Assembly (NCBI RefSeq): GCF_040643635.1
Contig: NZ_JBEYUS010000029.1
Location: forward strand, 8,608 to 72,607
DNA: 64,000 nt
Reading direction: 5' to 3'
Source of the DNA: Saccharopolyspora_C sp040643635
Lineage (GTDB): Bacteria > Actinomycetota > Actinomycetes > Mycobacteriales > Pseudonocardiaceae
A model generated the notes under the pieces. The model did no database searches and was not told the origin of the DNA. It saw nothing but the letters and a program-made list of their open reading frames with translations. Shown here in pieces: positions 50,074 through 60,025 of this stretch. Made by a program: the position numbers and the translations under genes. How positions within the stretch are numbered: the first letter of the stretch is position 1; each line of letters starts with the position of its first letter.

Positions 50074-51765
50074 TCATCCCGAGCTGTCCACGGCGCGGTC
50101 CGGGATTCCGGCCGCGACGACGCTGGCGTTGTACTGGCTGGTGTTTCCGTGCGTGAGGTAGCCGCTCGGGCCACCGGTGTTGTGCCCGGTCGATTCCTTG
50201 AGGTGCTGGCCGTCGGGAGCGATGGCCTCGTCCGTGGACAGGTTGTCGATGCCGGGTTTCCACGACGGATCGCCACCGAAGGCGCCGAAATCGGCGACGG
50301 GGTCCCAGGACGATTCGAGGTTGTAGAACCGGTCCTCCGGGACCTTGAGTTCATCGGTCCAGAACGCCCCCACACCGGGGGAACCCAAGGTGAGCGCTGC
50401 ATCGACGCCCGTTCCCTCTTGGCGCAGCGCGAAACCGGTCGTGGTGGAACCGTAGGAGTGCCCCATGGCGACCAGGTTCGGGTCGTCGGTGCGGGACTCG
50501 TTGACACCGCGGTAGAAGTCGGCCAGGTCCTTGCTGCCGAGAAGGGCGGCTACGGGGCTCGCGACGGAATCGTTCGGATCGAGCGTCTCGGACAACTGCG
50601 GTGCTTCGTACCCGAGCCAGCTCACCGCCGCGATCTTGCCGCCGTCCCCGTACTGGTTCGACTGCTGCTGCGCATCATTGCGCAGCTGCGCCATGCTCCG
50701 GTCGTAGTCACCGAGACTGCCGCCTTCGACGCTGCTGTTCATACCCGGCGTGAACACGGTGACGTGCTCCGCCGTGTCGACGTTCCCCACCGCGACGGCG
50801 GCCTTGGTGCGTTCGCCGGAGGTGTCCAGCACGAGCAGCTGACGATCCCCTTGGCTGAGCACGGATTCCACGTTGTCCAGCGACTTCAGCTTCGCGTTCA
50901 CCTGGTCCAGCTGACGCTGGTAGGCCGCCTCGACGAAGCCTCCGCCTGGGATCGGCATGGACTTGTCGACCAGGCCGCGCAACCGAGCCGCCTGGGCTTG
51001 GAGATCGGCCCGCTCGTCGTCGATCTTGTTGACGTTGGCGGTGTGGCGGACGGTGGCGGGGATGCCGTCCATGCCGCCGAGCCAGGCCGGGGGAGAGGCG
51101 GCGAGCGCGGATTTCGTTTCGGCGGGCAGGGATTTCCACCATTCGGCGTTCTGCGCCGGGTCGCCGGGCGGCGGCGGTTCGACGGTCTCGCCGAGGCCGC
51201 GGGCGTCGCCGAGGGCGGCCGCGTCGGCGAGAGTCTTCGCGCCGCGGGTGTCCATCAGGTCCCGGTCGGCGTCGCCGAGGACCTTGGCGAGTTCGCGGTC
51301 CGCGTCGTCGGCGCGCGCGAGGAGCCGTTCCACCCGGTGGACGAGGTCGGGCCGGATCCGGTCGTGCCGGTCGGCGTCGACGTCGGCGGCCTCGTCGGGG
51401 CGGATGCCCGGCGGGGTGCCGAGATCCTCGACCCGGCCGTCGTCGGTGATCGCGAAGTGGTGGGCGTGCGCGAGCGCTTCGGCCTCGGCCAGCTCGTTCC
51501 CGACCGCCCGGATCTCGTCCGCGGTGGCGATGGCGGTGGTGCGGACGGTGGAGATCTCCAGGACGAGTTCGCGGAGCCGTTCGCCGAGCTTCGCGTGCTC
51601 GGTGGTGGCGGCGTCGGCGGCCTTGCCACTCCAATCGCGGGGTCGCCCCGAGGCGGCGAGCTCGTCGTCGAGCTGCACGAGCCGATCCTGCCGGTCCTTG
51701 AGCAGGTCGATGGCATCGTCGAGCAGGTCCGCGTTCCATCGCCGCAGGTCACCGAGGCGCACCAT
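50074..51765 (-). CDS. DUF1023 alpha/beta hydrolase with WXG-like N-terminus
   Basis: 563 residues. Residues 1-~150 are helical and ESX-like (DDAIDLLKDRQDRLVQLDDEL, then DWSGKAADAATTEHAKLGERL with a W-x-G turn). The C-terminal half is an alpha/beta hydrolase: HVTVFTPGMNSSVEG, AVSWLGYEAP, LVAMGHSYGSTTTGFAL with the nucleophile Ser in GHSYGS, and DPVADFGAFGGDP and HNTGGPSGYL at the end. DUF1023 proteins occur in actinobacteria with ESX-type partners; substrate unknown. Its start overlaps the stop of the EspC-like gene (TGATG). Confidence 0.9.
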   Translation of the reverse strand: MVRLGDLRRWNADLLDDAIDLLKDRQDRLVQLDDELAASGRPRDWSGKAADAATTEHAKLGERLRELVLEISTVRTTAIATADEIRAVGNELAEAEALAHAHHFAITDDGRVEDLGTPPGIRPDEAADVDADRHDRIRPDLVHRVERLLARADDADRELAKVLGDADRDLMDTRGAKTLADAAALGDARGLGETVEPPPPGDPAQNAEWWKSLPAETKSALAASPPAWLGGMDGIPATVRHTANVNKIDDERADLQAQAARLRGLVDKSMPIPGGGFVEAAYQRQLDQVNAKLKSLDNVESVLSQGDRQLLVLDTSGERTKAAVAVGNVDTAEHVTVFTPGMNSSVEGGSLGDYDRSMAQLRNDAQQQSNQYGDGGKIAAVSWLGYEAPQLSETLDPNDSVASPVAALLGSKDLADFYRGVNESRTDDPNLVAMGHSYGSTTTGFALRQEGTGVDAALTLGSPGVGAFWTDELKVPEDRFYNLESSWDPVADFGAFGGDPSWKPGIDNLSTDEAIAPDGQHLKESTGHNTGGPSGYLTHGNTSQYNASVVAAGIPDRAVDSSG

Positions 51766-52064
51766 CACGCACCGCCTCCGGTGGCGTCGAGGTCGCGCGC
51801 GGCGTCGCCTTCGCGGCCGTCGTAGTCGCGGGCGCTGCCGGACAGCGAGTCCGCGTAGTGCTCGGCGTCCCGGTCCCACCCGTCGACGGTGCCGCGCCAG
51901 CTGCCGCCGGTGCGTTCGGCGGCGGGCGCCGATGCCGAGCCCGGCATCGCTTCGGCGATCTTGTCGGTGGCCGGTTCCAGCCGCACCGACCTGGCCTGTT
52001 CGGCGGCGGACCGGGCGGCTTTCGCCGCGTCCTCCAGCGCCTTCGTGACGACCTCGTAGCCCAT
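51765..52064 (-). CDS. EspC/WXG-like small protein
   Basis: 99 residues with GAGGAGGGG before the ATG. A helical front (ALEDAAKAARSAAEQARSVRLEPATDKIAEAMPGSAS) leads to GGSWRGTVDGWDRDAEHYADSL, the arrangement of EspC-type ESX partners. No signal peptide. One-base stop/start overlap with the DUF1023 hydrolase indicates a co-translated pair. Probably the secretion partner of that hydrolase. Confidence 0.78.
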   Translation of the reverse strand: MGYEVVTKALEDAAKAARSAAEQARSVRLEPATDKIAEAMPGSASAPAAERTGGSWRGTVDGWDRDAEHYADSLSGSARDYDGREGDAARDLDATGGGA

Positions 52065-52142
52065 GCACCCCTCCTCGCGGGGCAGGACACTAACAGCGCG
52101 AGGTGGTGGGGATGCCGGATTCCGGGCGATCTCCGCGCCGGG

Positions 52143-52415
52143 TCACACCCGCCCGGAACCGATCGCGCGCAGGAAGGCGCCGAACGCGTCCCGGCTCACC
52201 GCGAGCACCGGGCCCGCCGCGTCCTTGGAGTCCCGGATGCCGACGACGGACGGCTGCACGGCGATCTCCACGCAGGCGCCGCCGTTTCCCTGGCTGCGAC
52301 TGGCCTTTCGCCAGTCGGCGGTGGCGGGCACGAACGCGATCTCGACGCACTGGCCACCGCTGGAGCTGCTGCGGCTCGATGTGCGCCAGATTGCTGTCGA
52401 GAAGTCGGGGTGCAT
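52143..52415 (-). CDS. DUF397 protein with two domain copies
   Basis: 90 residues. The DUF397 motif occurs twice: WRTSSRSSSSGGQCVEIAF then WRKASRSQGNGGACVEIAV, the second followed by the usual VGIRDSKDAAGPVLAVSRDAFGAFL. DUF397 proteins are small partners of neighbouring XRE-type regulators in actinobacteria and may act as antitoxin-like or signalling proteins. Here the regulator gene ends 22 bases upstream. Confidence 0.85.
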   Translation of the reverse strand: MHPDFSTAIWRTSSRSSSSGGQCVEIAFVPATADWRKASRSQGNGGACVEIAVQPSVVGIRDSKDAAGPVLAVSRDAFGAFLRAIGSGRV

Positions 52416-52436
52416 GATCGCCCTTTCGATGATCGC

Positions 52437-53300
52437 CTAGTCGTGCGTGGCGGCCACCTTAGCGATGAAATCTTGCGACTCCTGCTCCGGCAGCGCAGCC
52501 GCCCGCAGCCGTTCGAAGACGATGCTGTAGCGCGTGAACTCCGTCGGCTCGTGAAGGTAGGTGGCTCCCAGCACGTCTTCGAGGTAGACGGCCGAGAGCT
52601 GTTGCTCAGCAAGGTGAAGCAGAGTTGCGGATGACGCCACCGAGATCCGGTTCGGCACGCTGAACGGGAGCACCCTGACGTCCACGTTCGGCTTGGATGC
52701 CGTTTCGACCAGGTGCTCCAGCTGGGCACGCATGATCGTCCCGCTGCCTTGAACGCGGCGAAGCGCGGTTTCACTGAGGACGACCTGCAAGTTCAGCGGT
52801 TTGTGCCGACGGGTGAGGACCGATTGGCGATCGAGCCGGGTCTGCACCTGGCGTTCGATCATCCTCGGGTCTGCGGCAGGTTCCCAGGCGTGGATCATCG
52901 AGCGGGCGTAGTCGTGCGTCTGTAGCAGCCCGGTCACGCTTTCCACCTCGTAGATCCGCATGTCCGTAGCCGCGTACTCCAACGCGTGGAATCGCTGGAA
53001 CCAGTCGGGGACCGCGTCCCGGTAGGTGGTGCGGCGCGGGCTGCGCCGGGGGAGTTGGCTTGCGAGGCCGATCAGGTACTTCCGCCGCTTGGCGGGCGCG
53101 TCGTAGAGCGCGGACAGCTTCTCGACCTCGGCCGTGGTGATGCCCTGCTTGCCGCTCTCGATCTTGCTGATCTTCGGTGCGGTGCCGCCGACCACGGCTG
53201 CCGCCGCCGCGGCCGTGCACTCGGCTTCTTCGCGCAGGCGGCGCAGTTCGATGCCGAGCTGGATCTTGAGCATCTTCGGGTCCGGTGCCATGCGGATCAT
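52437..53300 (-). CDS. XRE-family regulator with DUF5753
   Basis: 287 residues from the ATG at 53300 (GGGGGAATC before it). An N-terminal helix-turn-helix (LRRLREEAECTAAAAAAVVGGTAPKISKIESGKQGI) is followed by a DUF5753-type domain (YEVESVTGLLQTHDYARSMIHA, RQSVLTRRHKPLNLQVVLSETALRR, VDVRVLPFS, EFTRYSIVFERLRAAAL). It forms the common actinomycete pair with the DUF397 gene. Divergent from the small protein gene at 53416. Confidence 0.9.
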   Translation of the reverse strand: MIRMAPDPKMLKIQLGIELRRLREEAECTAAAAAAVVGGTAPKISKIESGKQGITTAEVEKLSALYDAPAKRRKYLIGLASQLPRRSPRRTTYRDAVPDWFQRFHALEYAATDMRIYEVESVTGLLQTHDYARSMIHAWEPAADPRMIERQVQTRLDRQSVLTRRHKPLNLQVVLSETALRRVQGSGTIMRAQLEHLVETASKPNVDVRVLPFSVPNRISVASSATLLHLAEQQLSAVYLEDVLGATYLHEPTEFTRYSIVFERLRAAALPEQESQDFIAKVAATHD

Positions 53301-53415
53301 GATTCCCCCTGCCTGCTCGCCCGGAAAGCACGTTCACCGGATTCAGCGATCGTTTACGAGCAAGTTGCTCAGTAGCGTTTCGCCATCGACGGTTGATCTA
53401 CGAAAGGACTCCGCC

Positions 53416-53694
53416 ATGCACGACGACCCCGAAGCCGAACTCCTCCGCGCCCTCCGCGAGGGCGCCCGCCCGCGCCCGTTCGCGGTCTACGAGCTGACCG
53501 GCGAGGACGGTGAAGTCCTCGACGCGGACGTCTGCGCGTGGGGCCTGGACATCAGCGGCGAGTGCCCGTCGGACCAGGTGCCGCCGGGGGCGGTGTTCGT
53601 GGGGCCGGGAGGCCTGAAGGGCGACGCTGATTCCGCCGAGCGGGTCCGCGCGATGTTCGAGATCGTCGGGGACGTGCGGCTCGTCTGGCTCTGA
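53416..53694 (+). CDS. small hypothetical protein
   Basis: 92 residues with GAAAGGA before the ATG (53402-53408). MHDDPEAELLRALREG is followed by FAVYELTGEDGEVLDADVCAWGLD and AVFVGPGGLKGDADSAERVRAMFEI. No motif recognised. It shares the 115-bp promoter region with the divergent XRE regulator, which may control it. Confidence 0.6.
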   Translation: MHDDPEAELLRALREGARPRPFAVYELTGEDGEVLDADVCAWGLDISGECPSDQVPPGAVFVGPGGLKGDADSAERVRAMFEIVGDVRLVWL

Positions 53695-53758
53695 AGTGCC
53701 CACCGGGAGTGCGGTACCCCGGCCGGGAACCCGGCTCGTTCGTGAGTCCGGCCCGCGC

Positions 53759-53962
53759 GTGAGTCCGGCCCGCTCGGGAGCCCTGTCCGATCGGAAACCA
53801 GGCCCGCGCGTGAGTCCGGCCCGCTCGGGAGCCCTGTCCGATCGGAAGCCAGGCCCGCGCGTGAGTCCGGCCCGCTCGGGAGCCCTGTCCGATCGGAAAC
53901 CAGGCCCGCGCGTGAGTCCGGCCCGCTCGGGAGCCCTGTCCGATCGGAAACCAGGCCCGCTC
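53759..53962. repeat. 51-bp tandem repeat (about four copies)
   Basis: Units begin at 53759, 53810, 53861 and 53912 with GTGAGTCCGGCCCGCTCGGG and are almost identical (one GGAAACC/GGAAGCC change). A partial unit precedes at 53742. Because 51 is a multiple of three, several frames stay open. I see no ribosome site or signal that would make any of them a gene. Lies between the small protein and the arg operon. Confidence 0.8.
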
Positions 53963-54078
53963 GGAAACCCGGCCCGGTCGCGAGCCCCGTCCAGTCGTGG
54001 CCCGGCCCGGCAGGGAAGCCCGCCTCGCGCGTGAAGCCGACGTCGCGCCGACCACCGCGCACGTGGCCACCCCCATTC

Positions 54079-54107
54079 TTGATTGATGTTGCATGGCAAT
54101 GCATAAT
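54079..54107 (+). promoter_or_regulatory. argC promoter with ARG box
   Basis: TTGATT (54079-54084), 17-bp spacer, CATAAT (54102-54107). The spacer and -10 contain TTGCATGGCAATGCATAA (54089-54106), an ARG-box-like palindrome TGCAT-N4-ATGCA that ArgR would cover. Expected transcription start is about 54112-54115, at the ATG. Confidence 0.75.
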
Positions 54108-54114
54108 CATCCGC

Positions 54115-55143
54115 ATGGCGATTCGGGTGGCAGTGGCGGGTGCGAGCGGCTACGCGGGCGGGGAACTCCTCCGCCTGCTGCTGGCGCACCCCGAAGTCGA
54201 GATCGGAACGTTGACCGCCGGGGGCAACGCGGGCACCAAGCTCGGCGCGCACCACCCGAACCTGCTGCCGCTCGCCGACCGCGAGCTCACCGAGACCACC
54301 GTCGCCGAACTCTCCGGCCACGACGTCGTGTTCCTCGCGCTGCCGCACGGGCACTCCGCGGCGATCGCCGCCGAACTCGGTGCCGACACCCTCGTCATCG
54401 ACTGCGGTGCCGACCACCGGCTCGGCGACCCGGAGGCGTGGACCCGCTGGTACGGCGGCGACCACCCCGGCACCTGGCCCTACGGCGTCCCGGAGCTCCC
54501 CGGCAAGCGGGCGGAACTGCGCACCGCGAACCGGATCGCCGTCGCGGGCTGCTTCCCCACGGTGGCCTCGCTGGCGCTGGCACCCGCCTTCGCCGCCGGT
54601 CTCATCGCGCCCGAAGCGCAGGTCGTCGCCGTCACCGGCACCTCCGGCGCGGGCCGCGCGCTCAAACCGCACCTGCTGTCCGCCGAGGTCATGGGCTCGG
54701 CCAGCGCGTACGGCGTCGCGGGCGCGCACCGGCACACCCCGGAGATGGTGCAGAACCTCAGCGCCGTCGCGGGCGAACCCGTCGCGGTGTCCTTCACGCC
54801 CGTGCTCGCGCCGATGCCGCGCGGCATCCTCGCCACCTGCAGCGCCCCGCTGCGCGGCGACCTCGACACCGCCGCCGCCCGCAAGGTCTACCTGGACGCC
54901 TACGGCGACGAGCCGTTCGTGCAGGTGCTGCCCGAGGGTTCCTGGCCGCAGACCTCCGCGACGCTCGGCGCCAACACGGTGCACCTGCAGGTCGCGGTGG
55001 ACGCCGACGCGCGGCGGCTCGTCGTCATCGGGGCCGAGGACAACCTCACCAAGGGCACCGCCGGTGGCGCCGTGCAGTGCATGAACCTCGCCAAGGGACT
55101 GCCCGAGACCACCGGCCTGCCGCTCGCCGGGATCGCCCCGTGA
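54115..55143 (+). CDS. argC: N-acetyl-gamma-glutamyl-phosphate reductase
   Basis: 342 residues. NADP-binding GASGYAGGELLRLLL at the N-terminus, VFLALPHGHSA, the catalytic cysteine in VAGCFPTVASLAL, SGAGRALKPHLLSAE, HTPEM and NLTKGTAGGAVQCMN. It reduces N-acetylglutamyl phosphate to the semialdehyde, the third step of arginine synthesis. The ATG sits only 8-10 bases beyond the predicted -10 and lacks a ribosome site, so the mRNA may be leaderless. First gene of the arg operon. Confidence 0.96.
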   Translation: MAIRVAVAGASGYAGGELLRLLLAHPEVEIGTLTAGGNAGTKLGAHHPNLLPLADRELTETTVAELSGHDVVFLALPHGHSAAIAAELGADTLVIDCGADHRLGDPEAWTRWYGGDHPGTWPYGVPELPGKRAELRTANRIAVAGCFPTVASLALAPAFAAGLIAPEAQVVAVTGTSGAGRALKPHLLSAEVMGSASAYGVAGAHRHTPEMVQNLSAVAGEPVAVSFTPVLAPMPRGILATCSAPLRGDLDTAAARKVYLDAYGDEPFVQVLPEGSWPQTSATLGANTVHLQVAVDADARRLVVIGAEDNLTKGTAGGAVQCMNLAKGLPETTGLPLAGIAP

Positions 55144-55213
55144 TCCCCCGGGGCCCCGCCGACTCCACAGCCCCCATCGCACCCGGCAGCACCACCAGCA
55201 CGGAGGAGAACGC

Positions 55214-56371
55214 ATGAGCGTCACCGCCCCCGCCGGATTCCGGGCGGCCGGCGTGGCCGCCGGGATCAAGCCCACCGGCGCGCTCGACCTGGCCCTCGTC
55301 GTCAACGACGGCCCGCGGCACACCGCCGCCGGGGTCTTCACCACCAACAAGGTCAAGGCCGCGCCGGTGCTGTGGTCCCAGCAGGTGCTGCAGGAACGCA
55401 GCCTGCACGCCGTCGTGCTCAACTCCGGCGGCGCCAACGCCTGCACCGGTCCCGAAGGCTTCCAGGACACCCACGCCACCGCCGAGAAGGTCGCCGAAGT
55501 CCTCGGCGTCGGCGCCATCGACGTGGCCGTCTGCTCCACCGGGCTGATCGGCGAACGGCTCCCGATGCCCGCCGTGGTGTCCGGAGTGGACGGTGCCGCC
55601 GCGGCGCTCGACGGCACCGCGGACGCGGGCACCGCCGCCGCCACCGCCGTGCTCACCACCGACAGCAAGGCCAAGCAGGCCACCGCCGCGGGCAACGGGT
55701 TCAGCGTCGGCGGGTTCGCCAAGGGCGCCGGGATGCTCGCGCCCAACATGGCCACCATGCTCAGCGTGCTCACCACCGACGCCGTCGTCGAACCGGACGT
55801 GCTGGACGCCGCGCTGCGCGCCGCCACCCGCACCACCTTCGACCGGCTCGACGTGGACGGCGGCACCTCCACCAACGACACCGTGCTGGTGCTGGCCTCC
55901 GGCGCCTCCGGCGTCGAACCGAGCGCCGCGGAGCTCACCGAGGTCCTCACCGCCCTCAGCGCCGACCTCGTCCGCCAGCTGCAGGGCGACGCCGAAGGCG
56001 CCACCAAGGCCGTGGACATCACCGTGCGCGGCGCCCGCACCGAGGACGACGCCGTCCACATCGGACGGATCATCGCCGAGGACAACCTGGTCAAGACCGC
56101 GCTGTTCGGCTCCGACCCGAACTGGGGCCGGATCGCGATGGCGCTCGGCCGTGCCGAAGCCGAGATCGACGTCAGCCGCGTCGAGATCATCACGAACGGC
56201 GTCTCGCTGTTCGCGGGCGGACTGCCCAACCGGGACCGCGGCGAAGCCGACCTCACCGGCCGCGACATCGAGATCGTCGTCGACCTGCACCTCGGCGACC
56301 ACGCCGCCACCATCCTGTCCACCGACCTGTCCCACGACTACGTCGAAGAGAACAGCGCGTACTCCTCATGA
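55214..56371 (+). CDS. argJ: bifunctional glutamate N-acetyltransferase/amino-acid acetyltransferase
   Basis: 385 residues with GGAGGAG before the ATG. The self-cleaving ArgJ site is seen as KGAGMLAPNMATML, with the nucleophilic Thr following. Other blocks: FTTNKVKAAPVLW, VVLNSGGANACTG, VCSTGLIGERLPM and GSDPNWGRIAMALG. It recycles the acetyl group from N-acetylornithine to glutamate, and the bifunctional type also makes N-acetylglutamate from acetyl-CoA. Ends in ATGA overlap with argB. Confidence 0.97.
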   Translation: MSVTAPAGFRAAGVAAGIKPTGALDLALVVNDGPRHTAAGVFTTNKVKAAPVLWSQQVLQERSLHAVVLNSGGANACTGPEGFQDTHATAEKVAEVLGVGAIDVAVCSTGLIGERLPMPAVVSGVDGAAAALDGTADAGTAAATAVLTTDSKAKQATAAGNGFSVGGFAKGAGMLAPNMATMLSVLTTDAVVEPDVLDAALRAATRTTFDRLDVDGGTSTNDTVLVLASGASGVEPSAAELTEVLTALSADLVRQLQGDAEGATKAVDITVRGARTEDDAVHIGRIIAEDNLVKTALFGSDPNWGRIAMALGRAEAEIDVSRVEIITNGVSLFAGGLPNRDRGEADLTGRDIEIVVDLHLGDHAATILSTDLSHDYVEENSAYSS

Positions 56372-57296
56372 GCGCCGACCAGATCCCGGCAGACCAGACC
56401 CCGGCCGACCGGCTCGCCACCGCCGCCGAGAAGGCCAGCGTGCTCGTCGAAGCACTGCCCTGGCTGGAGCGCTTCCACGGCGCCACCGTCGTCGTCAAGT
56501 ACGGCGGCAACGCCATGATCGACGACGAGCTCAAGGCCGCGTTCGCGCAGGACATGGTGTTCCTGCGCCTCGCCGGGCTGCACCCCGTCGTCGTGCACGG
56601 CGGCGGTCCGCAGATCACCACCATGCTCGACCGGCTCGGCATGGCGGGCGAATTCCGCGGCGGGCTGCGCGTCACCACCCCCGAAACCCTCGACGTGGTG
56701 CGGATGGTGCTCGTCGGGCAGGTCGGCCGCGAACTCGTCGGCCTCATCAACCAGCACGGGCCGCACGCCGTCGGCATGTCCGGCGAGGACGCGCAGCTGT
56801 TCACCGCCGCCCGCCGCACCGCCACCGTGGACGGCGAACCCGTCGACGTCGGCCTCGTCGGCGACGTCGTCGCCGTCAACCCGGACGCGGTGCTCGACCT
56901 GATCAGCGCCGGGCGCATCCCCGTCGTGTCCACGGTGGCCCCCGACGTGGACGGCGTGGTGCACAACGTCAACGCAGACACCGCCGCCGGAGCGCTCGCC
57001 GTCGCCCTCGGCGCCGAGAAGCTCGTGGTGCTCACCGACGTCGAAGGCCTCTACACCGACTGGCCGGACCGCTCCTCGCTCGTCGCCCGCCTCGACGCCG
57101 ACGAGCTCGAAGCGCTGCTGCCCGGCCTCGCCGCCGGGATGGTGCCGAAGATGGAGGCCTGCCTGCGCGCCGTGCGCGGCGGCGTGCCGCGCGCCCACGT
57201 CATCGACGGCAGGCTCGCGCACTCGGTGCTGCTCGAAGTGTTCACCAGCGCAGGCGTCGGAACGATGGTGCTGCCCGGACAGGAAGGCGAACCCGC

Positions 57297-57300
<4 letters not shown>
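56368..57300 (+). CDS. argB: acetylglutamate kinase
   Basis: 310 residues. Amino-acid kinase fold: VVVKYGGNAMIDDELKAAFAQD, VVVHGGGPQI, RMVLVGQVGRELVGLIN, IPVVSTVAPD, NVNADTAAGALAVAL, and LEVFTSAGVGTMV at the end. It phosphorylates N-acetylglutamate and is usually the arginine-feedback step. Four-base ATGA overlaps with argJ and argD at either end. Confidence 0.97.
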
Positions 57301-58469
<1,169 letters not shown>

Positions 58470-58517
58470 CCTGCCCGAACACCCGAATCCCACCACGACA
58501 GCCACGGAGGTGATCCC

Positions 58518-59441
58518 GTGACGCTCCGGCACTTCCTGCGCGACGACGACCTGAGCCCGCAGGAGCAGACCGACATCCTCGACCTCGCCGCTCGGTTCAA
58601 GGCCGACCGCAACGGGGACCGGTCCCTCGAAGGCCGCTCCATCGCGGTCATCTTCGAGAAGAACTCGACCCGCACCCGGATGTCCTTCGAGGTCGGCATC
58701 CACCAGCTCGGCGGCCAGCCGCTCGTCGTGGACGGCCGCATGATGCAGCTCGGCCGCGAGGAGACCATCGAGGACACCTCGCGAGTGCTGTCCCGCTACG
58801 TCGACGCCGTCGTCTGGCGCACCTTCGCCCAGCCGCGCATCGAAGCGATGGCGGCCGCGGCGAGCGTGCCCGTGATCAACGCGCTCACCGACGAGTTCCA
58901 CCCCTGCCAGGTCCTCGCCGACCTGCAGACCGTGCGGGAACGCCACGGCGAGCTGCCCGGCCGCACCCTCACCTACCTCGGCGACGGCGCCAACAACATG
59001 GCGCACTCGCTGCTGGTCGGCGGCGTCACCGCGGGCATGCACGTCCGCATCGGCGCTCCCGCCGGCTTCGCCCCCGCGCAGTGGGTGCTGGACGCGGCCA
59101 ACAAGCGGGCCGCCGAGACCGGCGGCTCCGTGCGCGTCGAGACCGATCCGCGCGCCGCCGTCGACGGCGCCGACGTGCTCGTCACCGACTCCTGGACCTC
59201 GATGGGCCAGGAGAACGACGGCAAGGACCGGGTCAGCCCGTTCCGCCCGTTCCAGATCAACGCCGAGCTGCTCGCCGCCACCGGCGTCGAGACCACCGTG
59301 CTGCACTGCCTGCCCGCGCACCGCGGTTGGGAGGTCACCGACGACGTGCTCGACGGACCGGCCAGCGCCGTGTTCGACGAGGCGGAGAACCGGCTGCACG
59401 CGCAGAAGGCCCTGCTCGCCTGGCTGGTGCAGCGGTCATGA
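58518..59441 (+). CDS. argF: ornithine carbamoyltransferase
   Basis: 307 residues from the GTG at 58518 with GGAGG upstream. Carbamoyl-phosphate site EKNSTRTRMSFE, ornithine-side ALTDEFHPCQVLADLQT, the hinge YLGDGANNMAHSLL and the C-terminal HCLPAHRGWEVTDDV. It forms citrulline from ornithine and carbamoyl phosphate. Ends overlapping argR (ATGA). Confidence 0.97.
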   Translation: MTLRHFLRDDDLSPQEQTDILDLAARFKADRNGDRSLEGRSIAVIFEKNSTRTRMSFEVGIHQLGGQPLVVDGRMMQLGREETIEDTSRVLSRYVDAVVWRTFAQPRIEAMAAAASVPVINALTDEFHPCQVLADLQTVRERHGELPGRTLTYLGDGANNMAHSLLVGGVTAGMHVRIGAPAGFAPAQWVLDAANKRAAETGGSVRVETDPRAAVDGADVLVTDSWTSMGQENDGKDRVSPFRPFQINAELLAATGVETTVLHCLPAHRGWEVTDDVLDGPASAVFDEAENRLHAQKALLAWLVQRS

Positions 59442-60016
59442 GCACCCGGGCGGCCCGGCAGGCCCGCATCGTCGAGCTCGTCTCGGCGATGGGCATCCGC
59501 AGCCAGACCGAGCTCGCGCGGCTTCTCGCCGGGGACGGCATCGACGTCACCCAGGCCACGCTGTCCCGCGACCTCGACGAACTGGGCGCGGTGAAGCTGC
59601 GCGGACCCGACGGGGGAGCCGCCGTCTACGTCATCCCCGAGGACGGCAGCCCCGTCCGCGGCGTGCAGGGCGGCACCACCCGGCTCAGCCGGCTGCTGGC
59701 GGAACTGCTCGTCTCCGCCGACGGCTCCGGCAACCTCACCGTGCTGCGCACCCCGCCCGGCGCCGCCCAGTTCCTGGCCAGCGCCATCGACCGCGCCGCC
59801 CTGCTCGAAGCCGTCGGCTCCATCGCGGGCGACGACACCGTCATGGTCGTCGCCCGCGAACCGCTCACCGGCCTCGACCTCGCCGAACGGTTCACCAACA
59901 TGGCCTCCGGCGAGCGGGCGGCCCGGCCCGAGGACGGGGAACCGGGCGACGCGCACCTCACCGGCGGCGAGGACGATGACCGACCGAACCCGCACCATCC
60001 GAACGAATCCCGATAA
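59438..60016 (+). CDS. argR: arginine repressor
   Basis: 192 residues. N-terminal winged helix with RQARIVELVSAMGIRSQTELARLL and the recognition helix TQATLSRDLDELGAVKLR. The C-terminal hexamerisation/arginine-binding domain has TRLSRLLAELLVSADGSGNL and IAGDDTVMVVAR. An acidic tail of about 30 residues extends past the usual end. With arginine bound it should repress the operon at the ARG box before argC. Four-base overlap with argF. Confidence 0.96.
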   Translation: MSTRAARQARIVELVSAMGIRSQTELARLLAGDGIDVTQATLSRDLDELGAVKLRGPDGGAAVYVIPEDGSPVRGVQGGTTRLSRLLAELLVSADGSGNLTVLRTPPGAAQFLASAIDRAALLEAVGSIAGDDTVMVVAREPLTGLDLAERFTNMASGERAARPEDGEPGDAHLTGGEDDDRPNPHHPNESR

Positions 60017-60025
60017 GGACCCACC

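Noticed and set aside
53742..53962. CRISPR array
   Set aside because: The 51-bp units are directly adjacent with no unique spacers, and no cas genes are present.
53487..54116. minus-strand repeat protein from the 51-bp tandem repeat
   Set aside because: No ribosome site, and the frame would start inside the argC promoter. The open frame follows from a repeat length divisible by three.
53398..56322. 974-codon minus-strand frame across the minisatellite and argC/argJ
   Set aside because: Composition is Ser/Arg-rich and the opposing strand encodes argC and argJ. The only interesting part is the tandem repeat, reported separately.
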